From Citrifermentans bremense R1 (GTDB lineage Bacteria; Desulfobacterota; Desulfuromonadia; Geobacterales; Geobacteraceae): 64,000 nucleotides of DNA. Positions 1-8,220 of the stretch are shown here, one piece after another; the first letter of the stretch is position 1; each line of letters opens with the position of its first letter. The stretch lies in assembly GCF_000426865.1 (NCBI RefSeq), contig NZ_AUGE01000007.1:62001-126000 (forward strand), given 5' to 3'. The notes under the pieces were generated by a model. The model made no database searches and was not told the DNA's origin. It was given only the letters and a program-made list of their open reading frames with translations. Made by a program: the position numbers and the translations under genes.

Positions 1-102
1 GGTCGGTTTCTGGTCCTTGGCGAGTACGGTGAAGAACTCCTTTTCCTTCTCGAAGGTCTCCGCGACGAAACGCTTGTTCCCCTCCAGCAAGGTAGCGATC
101 AT
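1..102 (-). CDS. Beta-class carbonic anhydrase, N-terminal fragment (cut by window edge)
   Basis: Only the first 34 codons lie in the window. The peptide opens MIATLLEGNKRFV and continues to a LAKDQKPT segment, which is how many bacterial beta-carbonic anhydrases begin before the zinc-ligand CSDSR motif; that motif would lie beyond the edge. The family interconverts CO2 and bicarbonate in the cytoplasm. The start is supported by a purine-rich GGGGGGGAAA site just upstream. The call rests on the N-terminal pattern alone, so the exact subclass is unsure. Confidence 0.7.
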   Translation of the reverse strand, partial: MIATLLEGNKRFVAETFEKEKEFFTVLAKDQKPT

Positions 103-446
103 GACATTTCCCCCCCATACACCGGACGCCTCAGCAAAACGGCTGCAAACTCAGGCAAAGAACCCGGCGGGAAGAGAACTTCCCGGGGAAGGTTCCTCAT
201 GAGCTATGCAGTCTGGTGCTATTAAGGTACAAGCTGATCGGGAAATGTCCAGCGAAGCAGGAAGGCAAAGTAGCTGATTTCCTGACATATTCGTTTTCTC
301 CCGAGGTAAGTAAGCCCCGGGTCCGGCGCCTTTTTGCGCGGGATTAAAAATAGCGTCGAATCGTTGAGGAAGGGGCCGACACTGCTAAGATAACCTTCGG
401 CTTGTGCAACAAAGCATGTCGCGACTCGAACCAAAGGAGGGATACG
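103..446. other. Intergenic region, no gene seen
   Basis: About 340 bases separate the divergent carbonic anhydrase start and the small membrane protein gene. I find no convincing short gene, RNA or terminator here. The open frames crossing it lack ribosome binding sites and are antisense to genes on either side. Confidence 0.5.
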
Positions 447-812
447 ATGAGGCTTTCCCGAAACAGCGACGAACCGCTCAACTACGCGGTAGACCAGCAG
501 TCGAACCTCACCCCGCAGTTGCGGCGGATGAACCTGAAGCTTGGCCTGGAGACGGCGCTGGGGGTCGTTTCCGACCCTCCGGCCACGCTGCTTTTGGGCG
601 GGGCAGTCGCCTTGCTCCTCAAACGCAGGTTCGCGCTCGCCTCTCTCTGCGCCGCCGGATTTCTGCTCCGGCAGACGATAACCAAGCGCCCGACCGTGCC
701 GAGGTGGCGCCTGCTCACCGCCAGGCAAATAAGAGAGATCGAGTTCGAGCGGAGCGTCATTAAGGCACAGCGTGGCGACTACGGCAACCTGGAGGTCATC
801 GCCTTCAAGTGA
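447..812 (+). CDS. Small membrane protein of unknown function
   Basis: A 121-residue protein I do not recognise. The ATG at 447 is chosen over an in-frame upstream ATG because AAAGGAGG stands seven bases before it. Residues about 40-75 form one hydrophobic hairpin (LLLGGAVALLL, then a basic KRR turn, then LASLCAAGFLL), flanked by a polar N-terminus and a charged C-terminal helix rich in Arg and Glu. This suggests a small inner-membrane protein with both ends in the cytoplasm. A palindromic REP-like element follows directly. No function can be assigned from sequence or neighbours. Confidence 0.7.
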   Translation: MRLSRNSDEPLNYAVDQQSNLTPQLRRMNLKLGLETALGVVSDPPATLLLGGAVALLLKRRFALASLCAAGFLLRQTITKRPTVPRWRLLTARQIREIEFERSVIKAQRGDYGNLEVIAFK

Positions 813-820
813 CCCGGCGC

Positions 821-870
821 AAAGGGGACAGGCTGCTTTTGGGTCTGGGAAAGTTGCCTGTCCCTCTTTG
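821..870. repeat. REP-like palindromic element, copy 1
   Basis: Imperfect inverted repeat with arms AAAGGGGACAGGC and GCCTGTCCCTCTTT around a short loop. The same GGGGACAGGC core recurs at 1364-1413 and 14621-14655. It lies between two same-strand genes and could also act as a weak terminator or mRNA-stabilising hairpin. Confidence 0.6.
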
Positions 871-942
871 ATTTCGCTACAGTCTCGCCGCGGCTGCGCC
901 GATACGGTCGGTGAGGAAACCAGCCAAGGAAGGAGCGACGAC

Positions 943-1338
943 ATGTTAGTTGAATGGGACGGGACACTTGAACTCGGTGTTAAAGAGATCGACGAGCATC
1001 ATCGCAAGCTGATCGAGATATTGAACCAGTGCTACCAGGCGCTGATGCTGAACAATCACACGCGTCAGCTTAAAGAGGTCGTACAGGAGTTGCAGGATTA
1101 CACGCAGTACCACTTCGGGACCGAAGAAAGGATCATGAGCGAGCTCGGCTATCCCGCAGCGCCGGCGCACCTGGAGGCGCACCGGCAGTTCATCGCCTCC
1201 ATCGCCGAATTCGACCAAAGGGCCAGTGCCGGGGAATCCTTCGTCGCCATCGAAGTGCTGTCCTTGCTGCAGGAATGGCTGGTGGCGCACATCCTGAGCA
1301 CCGATCGGGCTCTGGCCGACTGCATCAAGCCCGGCTGA
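943..1338 (+). CDS. Bacteriohemerythrin
   Basis: A 131-residue single-domain hemerythrin that binds O2 at a non-heme di-iron centre in a four-helix bundle, probably for oxygen sensing, storage or scavenging in the cytoplasm. All expected ligands are visible: His20 (in EIDEHH), His57 and Glu61 (YHFGTEE), His76 and His80 (HLEAH), His116 and Asp121 (HILSTD). The ATG at 943 follows AAGGAGCGACGAC; longer in-frame starts would run through the REP-like element. No signal peptide or fused signalling domain is seen. Family identification is firm; the physiological partner is not visible in the neighbourhood. Confidence 0.93.
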   Translation: MLVEWDGTLELGVKEIDEHHRKLIEILNQCYQALMLNNHTRQLKEVVQELQDYTQYHFGTEERIMSELGYPAAPAHLEAHRQFIASIAEFDQRASAGESFVAIEVLSLLQEWLVAHILSTDRALADCIKPG

Positions 1339-1363
1339 CCAGACGAAGGGCGGCGCAAACACG

Positions 1364-1413
1364 AAAGGGGGACAGGCTACTTTTCCAATGGAAAGGCAGC
1401 CTGCCCCCCTTTT
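1364..1413. repeat. REP-like palindromic element, copy 2
   Basis: Inverted repeat with left arm AAAGGGGGACAGGCTACTTT and a right arm containing GCAGCCTGCCCCCCTTTT. The long T-run after the right arm makes it a plausible intrinsic terminator for the hemerythrin gene; its core matches the elements at 821 and 14621. Confidence 0.6.
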
Positions 1414-1434
1414 TTAGTTCGCGTTGCCGGCGGT

Positions 1435-1896
1435 TCAGGAAGCACCGTCGCTTTCGGAGCAAAGACCGGTCAGCGATGCCTCCGCCTTGATGTGCTGGTC
1501 CATCGCCACATCTAGCTGCCCTTTGCTGGCCGTACCGGCGAGATCGAGCACTACGTCGAGGGCGTAGAGCCTGAAGATGTAGCGATGGGTGCCGGAAGGC
1601 GGACAGGGGCCGCCATACTGGTTGTGCCCCCAGCTGTTTTTGCCTATCACCGACTCACGCGGCTCGGAATGCTCGACAAGTTTCCCGATGTTGGGCCGGA
1701 TGTTCCAGACTATCCAGTGCACCCACAACCCGTTGGGGGCATCCGGATCCTCCATAACCAGCGCCAGCGACTTCGTCCCGCGCGGGACGTGCTCGATGAC
1801 CAGTTCTGGGCTGATGTTTTCCCCGTCGCAGGTGAACCTAGGCGGGATCTTCTCGTTGTCCCGGAAGGCCGGGCTGATCAATCGCATCTTTTCCAT
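1435..1896 (-). CDS. YbhB/YbcL (PEBP) family protein
   Basis: A 153-residue phosphatidylethanolamine-binding-protein-like protein, the family that includes E. coli YbhB/YbcL and is named for its similarity to Raf kinase inhibitor. The hallmark ligand-pocket segments are present: DPDAPNGLWVHW and GPCPPSGTHRY. The start MEKMRL is preferred to an upstream in-frame ATG because TAAGGGGGGGAGAC precedes it. No signal peptide is seen, so it is probably cytoplasmic. The biochemical role of bacterial members is unknown. It faces the hemerythrin gene tail to tail. Confidence 0.92.
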   Translation of the reverse strand: MEKMRLISPAFRDNEKIPPRFTCDGENISPELVIEHVPRGTKSLALVMEDPDAPNGLWVHWIVWNIRPNIGKLVEHSEPRESVIGKNSWGHNQYGGPCPPSGTHRYIFRLYALDVVLDLAGTASKGQLDVAMDQHIKAEASLTGLCSESDGAS

Positions 1897-1962
1897 GTCT
1901 CCCCCCCTTATTGTTTGTGCTGCACCTTTCATCCGCACCGCAACACCTGCGGCGCCAGCTCG

Positions 1963-3177
1963 TTAACGGTCGCCCCTCTGCGGCTGGGGCACCCCTGCTA
2001 TCTTCATCTCTACGATCAGGTCGTCGACCTGGGCGAAAAGCTCGGTCGCCGAACCGGTCGGCCTTAAAAGCTCCAGGGACCATTGCCCCTCGGCCGTGTT
2101 CCCGCCGACCGGACTTGCGTTGGCATGGGAGACCATGCCGCAGAACTCGGAACGGCGCACCGAGCGCCGGTTTTCCACCCGCCCTAACAGGCAGGCGGGG
2201 AGCCGCGACTGGTCCACCTCCACCTTCTGCCCCCCGCGGACAAAAAGCGCCGCCTCGGGAAGCCTCAGGATCAGGGACCAGGGGACCGTCCCAGCCTCCC
2301 CTATCAGCGACGCGCTCACTCCCCGCAACCGGCAGTTGTCGAAACCCTGGAACAGTTCGGAAGGGACCTGCAGCTTCACCGAAAAGCTGTCCCTGGCGTG
2401 CCGGAGCTGCCCCCAGGCGTTGCGGTTCATAAGGGCGCGCACCGAGAAGGCCCTGGTGAACGACTGCTCCCAGCGCTGGTATTTACCCAGCCATTCGAGC
2501 GTGTTGCGGGTCCAGATGGAGAAGCTGGTGATCGAGGCGCTCAGAGTTTCCGCCCAGGCGGTGAGGGGGGAAGGGTCGCCGTCATAGCCGTAGATCAACC
2601 GGATACCGTCCTCCGCCACGCTGATCCGGTTCACCGCCTCCTCGTAATCCCGGCAGACCCGCTTCAACACCAGATCCCGCTGTTCGTCCAGCGCAAACGG
2701 GCGGCCCGGTCCCGCCAGGTCCCTTTTTCTGCGCACCGACTCGGCCCGCAGTTCCAAAAAGGTGGTGATCTCAGCGGCTGGGGGCTCTCGCAGCTCCTCG
2801 CCCTCTCCCTCCTCCGGCTGTTGCTCTGCCTCCAGCTGCGCCTCGCGCTGCTCTTCGCCGCGGCTAGCCTCCTCCCCGGGCTGAGGCTCGGCAGTCGCCT
2901 CGGCGGCCTGCGGCTCCTGCGTCGCCTCCTGCGCGGGTTCCTCCACTGTCTCCCGCTTCCGGTCCAGCTCGATCTCCTTCTCCAGGATGTCTAGGTCGTT
3001 GCTGTACCCCTGCCAGGCGCGGTCCAGGGATGCGTACTCTTTGAGATCGGCCAGGCACCGGTCCAAGAGGGTCGCCGCCTCGCAAAGCAGCGCTTCGGCC
3101 TGCCACGGGCTGAAGTTGGCGGCTAGCATAGCCGGGTCGGGACGGTAGGCTGCCACGTTGCACGCCAGCTTGGTCAT
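1963..3177 (-). CDS. Tc toxin subunit A-related protein (C-terminal-like domain), function unknown
   Basis: A 404-residue protein with a strong AGGAGGTGAT site before the ATG. Residues 1-80 are helical; about 80-140 is a Glu/Gln/Ala-rich low-complexity linker; the middle is helical and aromatic-rich (TRNTLEWLGKYQRWEQSF). The C-terminal ~150 residues recall the end of insecticidal Tc toxin A subunits: LRGVSASLIGE, an SHANASPVGG-type loop, then WSLELL and QVDDLIVEMKI, paralleling ISHGQNDSG, WRLELP and DVILHIRYTAR as I remember them. It is far too small to be a complete TcA pore and no TcB/TcC genes are nearby. The assignment is by motif memory and needs a profile search. Confidence 0.5.
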   Translation of the reverse strand: MTKLACNVAAYRPDPAMLAANFSPWQAEALLCEAATLLDRCLADLKEYASLDRAWQGYSNDLDILEKEIELDRKRETVEEPAQEATQEPQAAEATAEPQPGEEASRGEEQREAQLEAEQQPEEGEGEELREPPAAEITTFLELRAESVRRKRDLAGPGRPFALDEQRDLVLKRVCRDYEEAVNRISVAEDGIRLIYGYDGDPSPLTAWAETLSASITSFSIWTRNTLEWLGKYQRWEQSFTRAFSVRALMNRNAWGQLRHARDSFSVKLQVPSELFQGFDNCRLRGVSASLIGEAGTVPWSLILRLPEAALFVRGGQKVEVDQSRLPACLLGRVENRRSVRRSEFCGMVSHANASPVGGNTAEGQWSLELLRPTGSATELFAQVDDLIVEMKIAGVPQPQRGDR

Positions 3178-3217
3178 AGGATCACCTCCTGTTCACCGGC
3201 GAAAGTTGAACCGCGAA

Positions 3218-3239
3218 GGGGGCGGCCTGCGCCGCCCCC
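3218..3239 (-). terminator. GC-rich hairpin, possible weak terminator
   Basis: GGGGGCGGC and GCCGCCCCC arms fold tightly just downstream of the copper-binding protein gene and upstream of the Tc-related gene. There is no long T-run on the minus strand, so it may only attenuate read-through. Confidence 0.4.
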
Positions 3240-3246
3240 CAATTCT

Positions 3247-3672
3247 TTACAACAGGCTGGTCCTGCTCCCTTCGGAGAGGCGGGAAAGCATCTCCTGGCA
3301 GATCTTTTCACAGTTGAGGCAGGATGCGCGGCAGATCCTGCAGTGCTGGTGCATTTCGGAGTGCACTTCGCATTCCTGGGCACAGGCCCGGCAGGCGATG
3401 GCGCAGCTGTCCAGTTGGGCCCGCAAAAGGAGCGGCGCCGGCTCGGTCTGGCGCGACAAAACCCGCGCCGTCGTCTGGCAGATGTCCGCGCAGTCGAGGT
3501 TCAACCTGATGCATCTGGCCAACGTCTGCACCTGCTCCTCCCCGAGGCAGGCATCCGCGCAGGAGGTGCAGACGTCGGCGCATTCGACCAAGGCATTGAC
3601 GCATTCGGTGACGACGGTGAGATCCAGGCTGGTCCTTTTCGGGTGGGCGTTCAGCATATCCATTGTTTTCAT
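3247..3672 (-). CDS. Four-helix bundle copper-binding protein (DUF326/Csp-like)
   Basis: A 141-residue cysteine-rich protein. Cysteines recur at helix spacing, for example CVNALVECADVCTSCADAC and later CAIACRACAQEC and CRASCLNCEKIC, the signature of DUF326 copper storage proteins (Csp family), which load many Cu(I) ions inside a four-helix bundle. No Tat or Sec signal is seen when MKTMDML is used as the start, suggesting a cytosolic Csp3-like protein. That start is preferred because AACAGGAG precedes it. It sits alone, without a copper ATPase or regulator nearby. Confidence 0.85.
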   Translation of the reverse strand: MKTMDMLNAHPKRTSLDLTVVTECVNALVECADVCTSCADACLGEEQVQTLARCIRLNLDCADICQTTARVLSRQTEPAPLLLRAQLDSCAIACRACAQECEVHSEMHQHCRICRASCLNCEKICQEMLSRLSEGSRTSLL

Positions 3673-3939
3673 TGAGCTTCTCCTGTTAATGGTTGGTTTG
3701 GCCGTGAAACAATTAGCCAATTCTAACCATCCAACGGAAGAATTCAACGAATAAACCTGTAAAAGCTCCCTTTTCCTGAGCGGGTCGGCTGTCGCTTTAG
3801 CCGCCGCGCCCGCCGCCAATCCGCAGATACGCTGGGTCCGCAGCGGGGCCACGCATTTTTTCCGCCCGGATTGTCATGGCGCGATTTGTTCCTATAATGA
3901 GAGCTGGAAAAAATCACGCCAACCTGCTCCGGAGGCTCT

Positions 3940-4821
3940 ATGGAAAGAAGAAGTTTCATCAAGCTGCTCGGTCTTTGCTCGATCTTGCTGCCCGGTTCGC
4001 TGCGGGAACTTTTCGCCGCCCAGGGTCCGGTGGTAGCCGTTTCCCAAGGAAGCGACCATGCAGCCGCCGCGCGCAAGGCGATCGCCGCGCTGGGGGGGAT
4101 GCCGCGCTTCGTCAAGGCGGGGCAGACCGTCGTGGTCAAGCCGAACATCGGCTGGGACCGGGCGCCGGAATTCGCCGCTACCACCAATCCGGCCGTAGTG
4201 AAAGCCCTCGTCGAGGAGTGCCTGAAGGCGGGGGCCAAGAAGGTGAAGGTCTTCGACCGTACCTGCAACGACGCCCGGCGCTGCTACGCCAGTAGCGGCA
4301 TCGAGGCGGCACTGAAAGGAATGAAAAACGTCGAGGTGAAGCACCTGGAAGAGGAGCGCTTCAAGAAGCTGGCGTTGAACGGCAAGGCGCTCAAGGATTG
4401 CGAACTCTACGGCGAGGCGATTTCCGCCGACGTCTACATCAACGTCCCGGTGGCAAAGCACCACGGACTGAGCCGCCTCACCCTGGGGATGAAGAACGTG
4501 ATGGGGATCATGGGGGGCAACCGCGGCTCGATCCACAAGAACCTCGACCAGGCGCTGGCCGACGTGAACAGCCATTTCAAGCCCCAGCTCACCGTAATAG
4601 ACGCCACCAGGATTCTTACCGCCCACGGCCCCCAAGGGGGGAACCTGGCAGACGTGAAGGTCCTGAACCAGGTGATCGCCTCCACCGACATGGTCGCGGC
4701 CGACGCCTATGCCACCACGCTCTTCGGTCTGAAGCCCTCCGACATCGCCGTCACCAGGACCGCCTACCAGCGGGGGCTGGGGGAGATGAACCTGGACCGG
4801 ATCAGGGTGGTCAAGGCATGA
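3940..4821 (+). CDS. DUF362 domain-containing protein, Tat-exported
   Basis: A 293-residue protein of the DUF362 family. It starts MERRSFIKLLG, a twin-arginine signal followed by a short hydrophobic stretch, so it is probably exported folded. The DUF362 core shows VVVKPNIGW and VAKHHGLSRLTLGMKN. DUF362 proteins are often fused or adjacent to ferredoxins and their reaction is not established. A GGAGG site precedes the start. The last four bases (ATGA) overlap the start of the downstream polyferredoxin, so the two are translationally coupled and probably work as one redox module at the membrane. Confidence 0.88.
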   Translation: MERRSFIKLLGLCSILLPGSLRELFAAQGPVVAVSQGSDHAAAARKAIAALGGMPRFVKAGQTVVVKPNIGWDRAPEFAATTNPAVVKALVEECLKAGAKKVKVFDRTCNDARRCYASSGIEAALKGMKNVEVKHLEEERFKKLALNGKALKDCELYGEAISADVYINVPVAKHHGLSRLTLGMKNVMGIMGGNRGSIHKNLDQALADVNSHFKPQLTVIDATRILTAHGPQGGNLADVKVLNQVIASTDMVAADAYATTLFGLKPSDIAVTRTAYQRGLGEMNLDRIRVVKA

Positions 4822-6398
4822 AGCTTCCGCGCACCCCCCGCATCTCGCAGCTTTTCTTCCTCCTCCTCTTCCTGATCCTTTTCCTGATGACCGAGTACCG
4901 CGGCAGCGACCGGATCGTCGCCGCGGTGAACGGCTTTTTCCGGGCCGACCCGCTCACCGCCGTGAGCAGCATGCTGGCGGTCAAGGGTTACCTTCCGCTG
5001 CTCTTCCCCGGGCTCCTGGTGCTGGCCCTCTCCTTGATCCTCGGGCGTTTCTTCTGCGGCTGGATCTGTCCACTGGGGACCCTCCTCGACCTTGCGACCG
5101 GCAGGATCGGGAAGCTCGGCCCGGTCAGGGCGCTTCAGGGGAGCGCCAAGTACTGGCTCCTTTTCCCGTTACTCTTCGCTTCCCTTTTCGGGCTCAACCT
5201 GGCCGGGCTTTTCGACCCCATCGCCATCCTGTTGCGCGCCCTCACCTTCTTCTTCCATCCGCTTTTGGGCGAGACGGCGCGCGGCGGCTGGAAATCCCTC
5301 TACGGCTTGATCGGGGACCGCCGGGACTTCCTCGACCCCGGCTACCACCTGCTGCGCGACTACCTCCTCCCTTTCCGGGAGACGCTCTACCCCCTGGCCT
5401 TCCTATCCGCGCTACTCTTCTTCCTGGTCCTCTTCCTGGAGCGCTACGAAAAGCGCTGCTGGTGCCGCCGGCTCTGCCCCTTGGGGACCCTGTTAGGCCT
5501 CGTCTCCCGCTTCGGCCCACTGCGGCGGGTCCCCGCGAAGCTCTGCCCCGACTGCCGCGCCTGCCGCGAGCATTGCCCGACCTCCTTCGACCGCGAGCTG
5601 CTGCAGATGGACGAGTGCATTCTCTGCCTTCAATGCGCGCTCAACTGCCCGTCGCAGCGGGTCTGCTTCGATTTTAGGGGGATGCGGCCTGAGGCGGGAC
5701 CGGTAATGGAGCGGCGGGTTCTGCTGGGAGGGCTTCTAGGAGGCTTCGTCCTTGCCAGGACCTTTCGTTTCCGGGAGCCGGAAGCCAAGGCGAGGATGCT
5801 GCGACCTCCGGGGGTGCGGGCGGAGGGGGAATTCCTGGAGAAATGCGTGCGCTGCGGGGAGTGCATGAAGGTCTGCCTGAGAAGCGCCCTTTACCCTGCC
5901 CTCCTGCAGGCGGGGCCGGAAGCGCTCTACACCCCGGTCCTGGTGCCGCGGCTGGGATACTGCGAGTACAACTGCACCCTCTGCGGCCAGGTCTGCCCTA
6001 CCGGCGCCATACCCGACCTTGCCGTCGGGGCGAAAAGGCGCGAGGTGATCGGCAAGGCCGTCTTCGACAAGAACCACTGCCTCCCCTTCGCCAAAAGGGT
6101 GGACTGCATCGTCTGCGAGGAGCACTGCCCTATCCCGCAAAAGGCGATCCGCTCCGAACTGGTGGAGCTGACCGGTTTCCAAGGGGAGAAGCTGCAAGTG
6201 AAGCAGCCGTACGTGGTGAGCGAGCTCTGCAACGGCTGCGGCATCTGCGAGAACGTCTGCCCGCTGGAAGCAAAGTCCGCCATCGAGGTATTCGCGGTGA
6301 AGGACCGCACCCCTCTGCCCCCTCCCGCCGACGCGCCGTCCGCACCCGCACCCCCCTCCCAGCCCGGCGGCGCCCCTCCCGATCCCTATGGGAGGTAA
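4818..6398 (+). CDS. NapH/NapG-like membrane polyferredoxin
   Basis: A 526-residue membrane iron-sulfur protein. The N-terminal half is NapH-like, with several transmembrane helices and two CxxxCP motifs after helices (FCGWICPLG and CWCRRLCPLG), then two ferredoxin clusters (CPDCRACREHCP, CILCLQCALNCP). At residue ~297 comes MERRVLLGGLLGG, a second twin-arginine-like signal anchor, followed by a NapG-like half with further clusters (CVRCGECMKVC, CEYNCTLCGQVCP, CNGCGICENVCP). It looks like a NapH-NapG fusion carrying electrons between the quinone pool and a periplasmic partner. The tail is Pro/Ala-rich. It is coupled to the upstream DUF362 gene; no nitrate reductase is present. Confidence 0.88.
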   Translation: MKLPRTPRISQLFFLLLFLILFLMTEYRGSDRIVAAVNGFFRADPLTAVSSMLAVKGYLPLLFPGLLVLALSLILGRFFCGWICPLGTLLDLATGRIGKLGPVRALQGSAKYWLLFPLLFASLFGLNLAGLFDPIAILLRALTFFFHPLLGETARGGWKSLYGLIGDRRDFLDPGYHLLRDYLLPFRETLYPLAFLSALLFFLVLFLERYEKRCWCRRLCPLGTLLGLVSRFGPLRRVPAKLCPDCRACREHCPTSFDRELLQMDECILCLQCALNCPSQRVCFDFRGMRPEAGPVMERRVLLGGLLGGFVLARTFRFREPEAKARMLRPPGVRAEGEFLEKCVRCGECMKVCLRSALYPALLQAGPEALYTPVLVPRLGYCEYNCTLCGQVCPTGAIPDLAVGAKRREVIGKAVFDKNHCLPFAKRVDCIVCEEHCPIPQKAIRSELVELTGFQGEKLQVKQPYVVSELCNGCGICENVCPLEAKSAIEVFAVKDRTPLPPPADAPSAPAPPSQPGGAPPDPYGR

Positions 6399-6679
6399 CG
6401 GCTGATCCGCCTCCCCCCAATCCTTTCCTTGGCCCGGGCAACCCGCCCAGCGCCTGCGCCCCTAATTCCCGCACAACTCGCCGGTAATCGAGCTTTGGCT
6501 TTTGTCGTTAAGAAAGACATCCTCTTTATCCCTCCTGCCCCAAAACTTTCCCCCTAAGTAGTTGTTTTAGCTCAACCCCACGTGGCGGCACCACTTTGGC
6601 CTGCCAGTTGCTCATTTAGGTTATGAAAGGTCCTATGGACCCGTATTTTGAGCCTGTGGCTACCACAAGGAGGATCGAC
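6399..6679. other. Intergenic region before the lipoprotein gene
   Basis: About 280 bases with no gene I can support. A small hairpin, GGTCC-TAT-GGACC, lies about 45 bases before the lipoprotein start. I looked for a GEMM-type cyclic dinucleotide riboswitch, common in this group, and did not find its conserved GCAAA/ACGCAAAG core. Confidence 0.4.
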
Positions 6680-8089
6680 ATGAAAACATCCATCAGCAGC
6701 CTGACCACATCGTTCGTAATAGCAGCGCTTGCGGTACTCTCCGCCTGCGGCGGAGGGGGCGGCGGCAGTAGCGCCCCCGCGGGGCCTGCCGTAAGCAAGG
6801 GGGTCATCACCGCCAAGGGGAGTGTCTTCGTCAACGGCATCAGGTTCAGCACCACCGGCGCAACCATAAGGGTGGACGACAACCCCGGGACGGAAAACGA
6901 TCTGAAAGTCGGTATGGTGATCAAAGTGCGCGGAGTGAGCGACGACGCGACCAATACCGGGACCGCGACGCTCATCGAGGCGCGGGACGCATTGGAAGGG
7001 ACCATCAGCTCCGTCGACGCTGCAGGCAACACCATAACCGTGATGGGGCAAGTGGTTAAGATCGAGGACAACGTGACCCGGTTGAATGACGATGACACCG
7101 TCAAGGTCTTTGCCGGGGCCAATTTCGTGGTGGGGGACCGGGTCGAGGTCGACGGTTTCCCGGACGACAACGGCGGGCTGAGGGCCACCAGGGTAGCCAA
7201 GAAAACCACCGGGGAATTCGAGGTGAAGGGTTACATCAATAGCCAGGGCGCCAATTCCTTCACCCTGAGCCTTACTCCCGGCGGCGCCGCAACCCTCACC
7301 GTCAACTTCGCCAACGGCGCGCTGCCGGCAGGCGCGGTAAACGGCTCGCTGGTAGCGGTCAAGTCGAGCGCAGCGCCCGTGGCGGGCGCCATAACCGCTT
7401 CCCTCATCAAGCTGGAGGAGAGGTTAGGTGCAGCCGGCGAGAAGGTGGAAGCCGAGGGGGTCGTCACCAGCGGCACCGTAGCTGACTTCATGATCAACGG
7501 GCAACGGGTGATCACCAACGCCTCTACCGTTTTCGTAGGAGGCGTAGCAGCCGATTTCGCCGTTGGCGGGAAACTTGAGGCCGAGGGACCGCTCGATGCG
7601 GACGGCACCATCATCGCCACCAAGATATCTTTCAGGAGCAACATCAGGCTGCAGGCAACCGCCACAGCACTCAATGCAACTTCGCTCACGCTCCTCGGAA
7701 AAAGCGTCGCCATCAACCAGCTCACCAGGGTGGATAACGGCCCCATCGTCAACGGGGATTACCTGGAGGTCCGCGCCGGCCTGGACCGGGACGGCAACCT
7801 TCTCGCCTCCCGCATCATCAAGAAATCGGCATCGACGCAGGCCTTTCTGCAAGGGCCCGTCACAGCGGTAGATGCAGGCGCCGGGTCCCTCACCATCCTG
7901 GGGACCGCGCTTACCACCAACGGTCAGACCGAGTTCCGGATCAGCACGAACTCGAGCGAGGCCGCGGTAGGCGCCGCAGCTTTCTTCGCGGCGATTACCC
8001 CCAACGTCACCGTCGTCAAGGTCAGATGGGACAACTTCACCGCGTTAACTAATGCAATAAAGCAGGCCGAGATCGAGCTCGGCAAGTAG
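6680..8089 (+). CDS. DUF5666 domain lipoprotein
   Basis: A 469-residue predicted lipoprotein. The signal peptide ends in the lipobox LSAC followed by a glycine run, so the mature protein should be lipid-anchored. The rest is a series of beta-rich modules of the DUF5666 type: repeated segments of the form GTISSVDAAGNTITVMGQ, VEVDGFPDDNGGLRATRV and LEAEGPLDADGTIIATKI, at least five in a row. Such proteins are common in Geobacter; their ligand is unknown. AAGGAGGATCGAC before ATG 6680 decides the start over an upstream in-frame ATG. Confidence 0.88.
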   Translation: MKTSISSLTTSFVIAALAVLSACGGGGGGSSAPAGPAVSKGVITAKGSVFVNGIRFSTTGATIRVDDNPGTENDLKVGMVIKVRGVSDDATNTGTATLIEARDALEGTISSVDAAGNTITVMGQVVKIEDNVTRLNDDDTVKVFAGANFVVGDRVEVDGFPDDNGGLRATRVAKKTTGEFEVKGYINSQGANSFTLSLTPGGAATLTVNFANGALPAGAVNGSLVAVKSSAAPVAGAITASLIKLEERLGAAGEKVEAEGVVTSGTVADFMINGQRVITNASTVFVGGVAADFAVGGKLEAEGPLDADGTIIATKISFRSNIRLQATATALNATSLTLLGKSVAINQLTRVDNGPIVNGDYLEVRAGLDRDGNLLASRIIKKSASTQAFLQGPVTAVDAGAGSLTILGTALTTNGQTEFRISTNSSEAAVGAAAFFAAITPNVTVVKVRWDNFTALTNAIKQAEIELGK

Positions 8090-8093
8090 TGCC

Positions 8094-8126
8094 GCAAAAA
8101 AGGGGGGGGGGCGTCAATGCCCCCCC
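8094..8126 (-). terminator. Intrinsic terminator for the chemoreceptor gene
   Basis: A G7/C7 hairpin with loop CGTCAATG. Read on the minus strand it is followed by TTTTTT, so it terminates the chemoreceptor transcript; on the plus strand it follows the lipoprotein gene but lacks a T-run. Confidence 0.7.
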
Positions 8127-8220
8127 ATCCGTTGCCTCTCTTTTCCCACCGCCGCACGCCCATCATCCGTCGCGCTCGGGCAGCAGGACCGCTGCTCTTT
8201 TTTCCACTGCGCTCCCCTCG

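Noticed and set aside
222-944. 240-codon minus-strand frame over the small membrane protein gene
   Set aside because: Antisense to a gene with a good ribosome binding site, proline/arginine-rich and with no start signal.
6399-6679. GEMM-type cyclic dinucleotide riboswitch before the DUF5666 lipoprotein
   Set aside because: The conserved core elements were not found; only a small GGTCC hairpin is present.
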